From contig JAWKNK010000015.1 of assembly GCA_041391745.1 (NCBI GenBank), positions 1 through 64,000 on the forward strand: a stretch of DNA of 64,000 nt. Direction: 5' to 3'. The position numbers and the translations under genes are program-made. Positions within the stretch are counted from its first letter, which is position 1, and each line of letters opens with the position of its first letter. The DNA comes from JAIXWP01 sp041391745. Lineage in GTDB: Bacteria; Bacteroidota; Bacteroidia; Flavobacteriales_D; Sanyastnellaceae. Below the pieces are notes generated by a model. That model had not been told where the DNA came from, searched no databases, and saw only the letters and a program-made list of their open reading frames with translations. Below are positions 63,840 to 64,000 of the stretch, one piece after another.

Positions 63840-64000
63840 ATGAATCATTTGCATTTCAAAGATAAAACAATTTGGATAACTGGTGCCTCTAGTGGAATAG
63901 GTGAAGCTTTGGCTTATCAACTTTCGGAAATGGGAGCGACTCTCATTCTTTCTGCTAGAAGAAAAGAGGAGTTAGAACGTGAAGTCCAATTGTAAAAGTG
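63840..64000 (+). CDS. Short-chain dehydrogenase/reductase, N-terminus (window edge, frameshift)
   Basis: The first about 47 codons of an SDR family oxidoreductase. The NAD(P)-binding motif TGASSGIG follows MNHLHFKDKTIWI, and LILSARRKEELER is the typical next segment. The frame then meets a TAA at 63993-63995; a shift near 63978-63983 gives VKSNCKS instead, as expected for the family. It is divergent from the response regulator. The rest lies beyond the window, so the substrate cannot be guessed. Confidence 0.75.

Noticed and set aside
1..64000. CRISPR array, insertion sequence, prophage, tRNA or rRNA genes
   Set aside because: No regularly spaced repeats, transposase, integrase or phage genes; gaps between genes are all under about 265 nt and none reads as a tRNA cloverleaf.

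Overview
The window is chromosomal DNA from a member of the Bacteroidota, most likely a marine or freshwater Flavobacteriales-type bacterium. It is AT-rich and densely coded. It carries core type IX secretion system (T9SS) and gliding genes: gldJ, a PorP/SprF-family gene, porU, porV and sprA. It also has several proteins with T9SS C-terminal sorting domains and many outer-membrane barrels. Starts rarely have a Shine-Dalgarno sequence. Several genes have the Bacteroidota -7 promoter box TAnnTTTG 15-30 nt before the start codon. I see no rRNA, tRNA, CRISPR array, insertion sequence or prophage. No gene-free stretch exceeds about 265 nt; the largest are 46049-46310, 18289-18501 and 51100-51290.

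Layout. 1-5027 (minus strand): tyrS (cut by the window edge), murF, gldJ and a PorP/SprF-like barrel. 5160-10850 (plus): the sortase porU, the shuttle porV and ispF. 10847-12317 (minus): a DUF4956 membrane protein and a VTC-type polyphosphate polymerase domain protein. 12393-12881: cytidine deaminase. 12882-18288 (minus): a PorT-like barrel, an Omp28-type lipoprotein, a DUF6029 protein, a TlpA-like thioredoxin and a T9SS-secreted thioredoxin-fold protein. A small cysteine-rich T9SS cargo follows on plus (18502). 19350-29614 (plus): maeB, ruvA and sprA packed with 3-5 nt gaps. 29611-32718 (minus): a sortilin/BNR-type beta-propeller protein. 32786-34077: a WcaF-like acetyltransferase and a GT2 glycosyltransferase. 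34129-35097 (minus): DUF6089. 35226-38389: a frameshifted nitronate monooxygenase and a large FnIII protein with a type B (CHU_C) sorting domain. 38396-44790 (plus): coaX, an outer-membrane protein (frameshifted), lptC, a 70-aa membrane protein, a CNNM/CBS protein and a PpiD/SurA-like foldase. 44843-51099 (minus): queA, then an ECF sigma / TonB receptor / lipoprotein / FecR unit. 51291-56885 (plus): alpha/beta hydrolase, SDR-type threonine dehydrogenase, MORN-repeat secreted protein, cysS and an M28 peptidase. 56882-61254 (minus): a lipase and a TolB-propeller/outer-membrane-barrel fusion. 61358-64000: an MBL-fold hydrolase, a PhoR/PhoB-like two-component pair (minus) and the start of an SDR gene.

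Together the genes form an envelope-biogenesis neighbourhood. SprA is the translocon; PorV shuttles cargo to PorU, which removes sorting domains. GldJ belongs to the machine's periplasmic/outer-membrane lipoprotein part, and LptC and the PPIase support envelope assembly. Most of the layout is ordinary for the phylum. The points most worth a second look are the cluster of thiol-active secreted proteins at 13.5-19.2 kb, the TolB/barrel fusion, the sigma-FecR unit with an inserted unknown lipoprotein, a possibly leaderless TTG-start T9SS cargo at 36275, and a run of indels at the right end that look like base-calling errors rather than biology.
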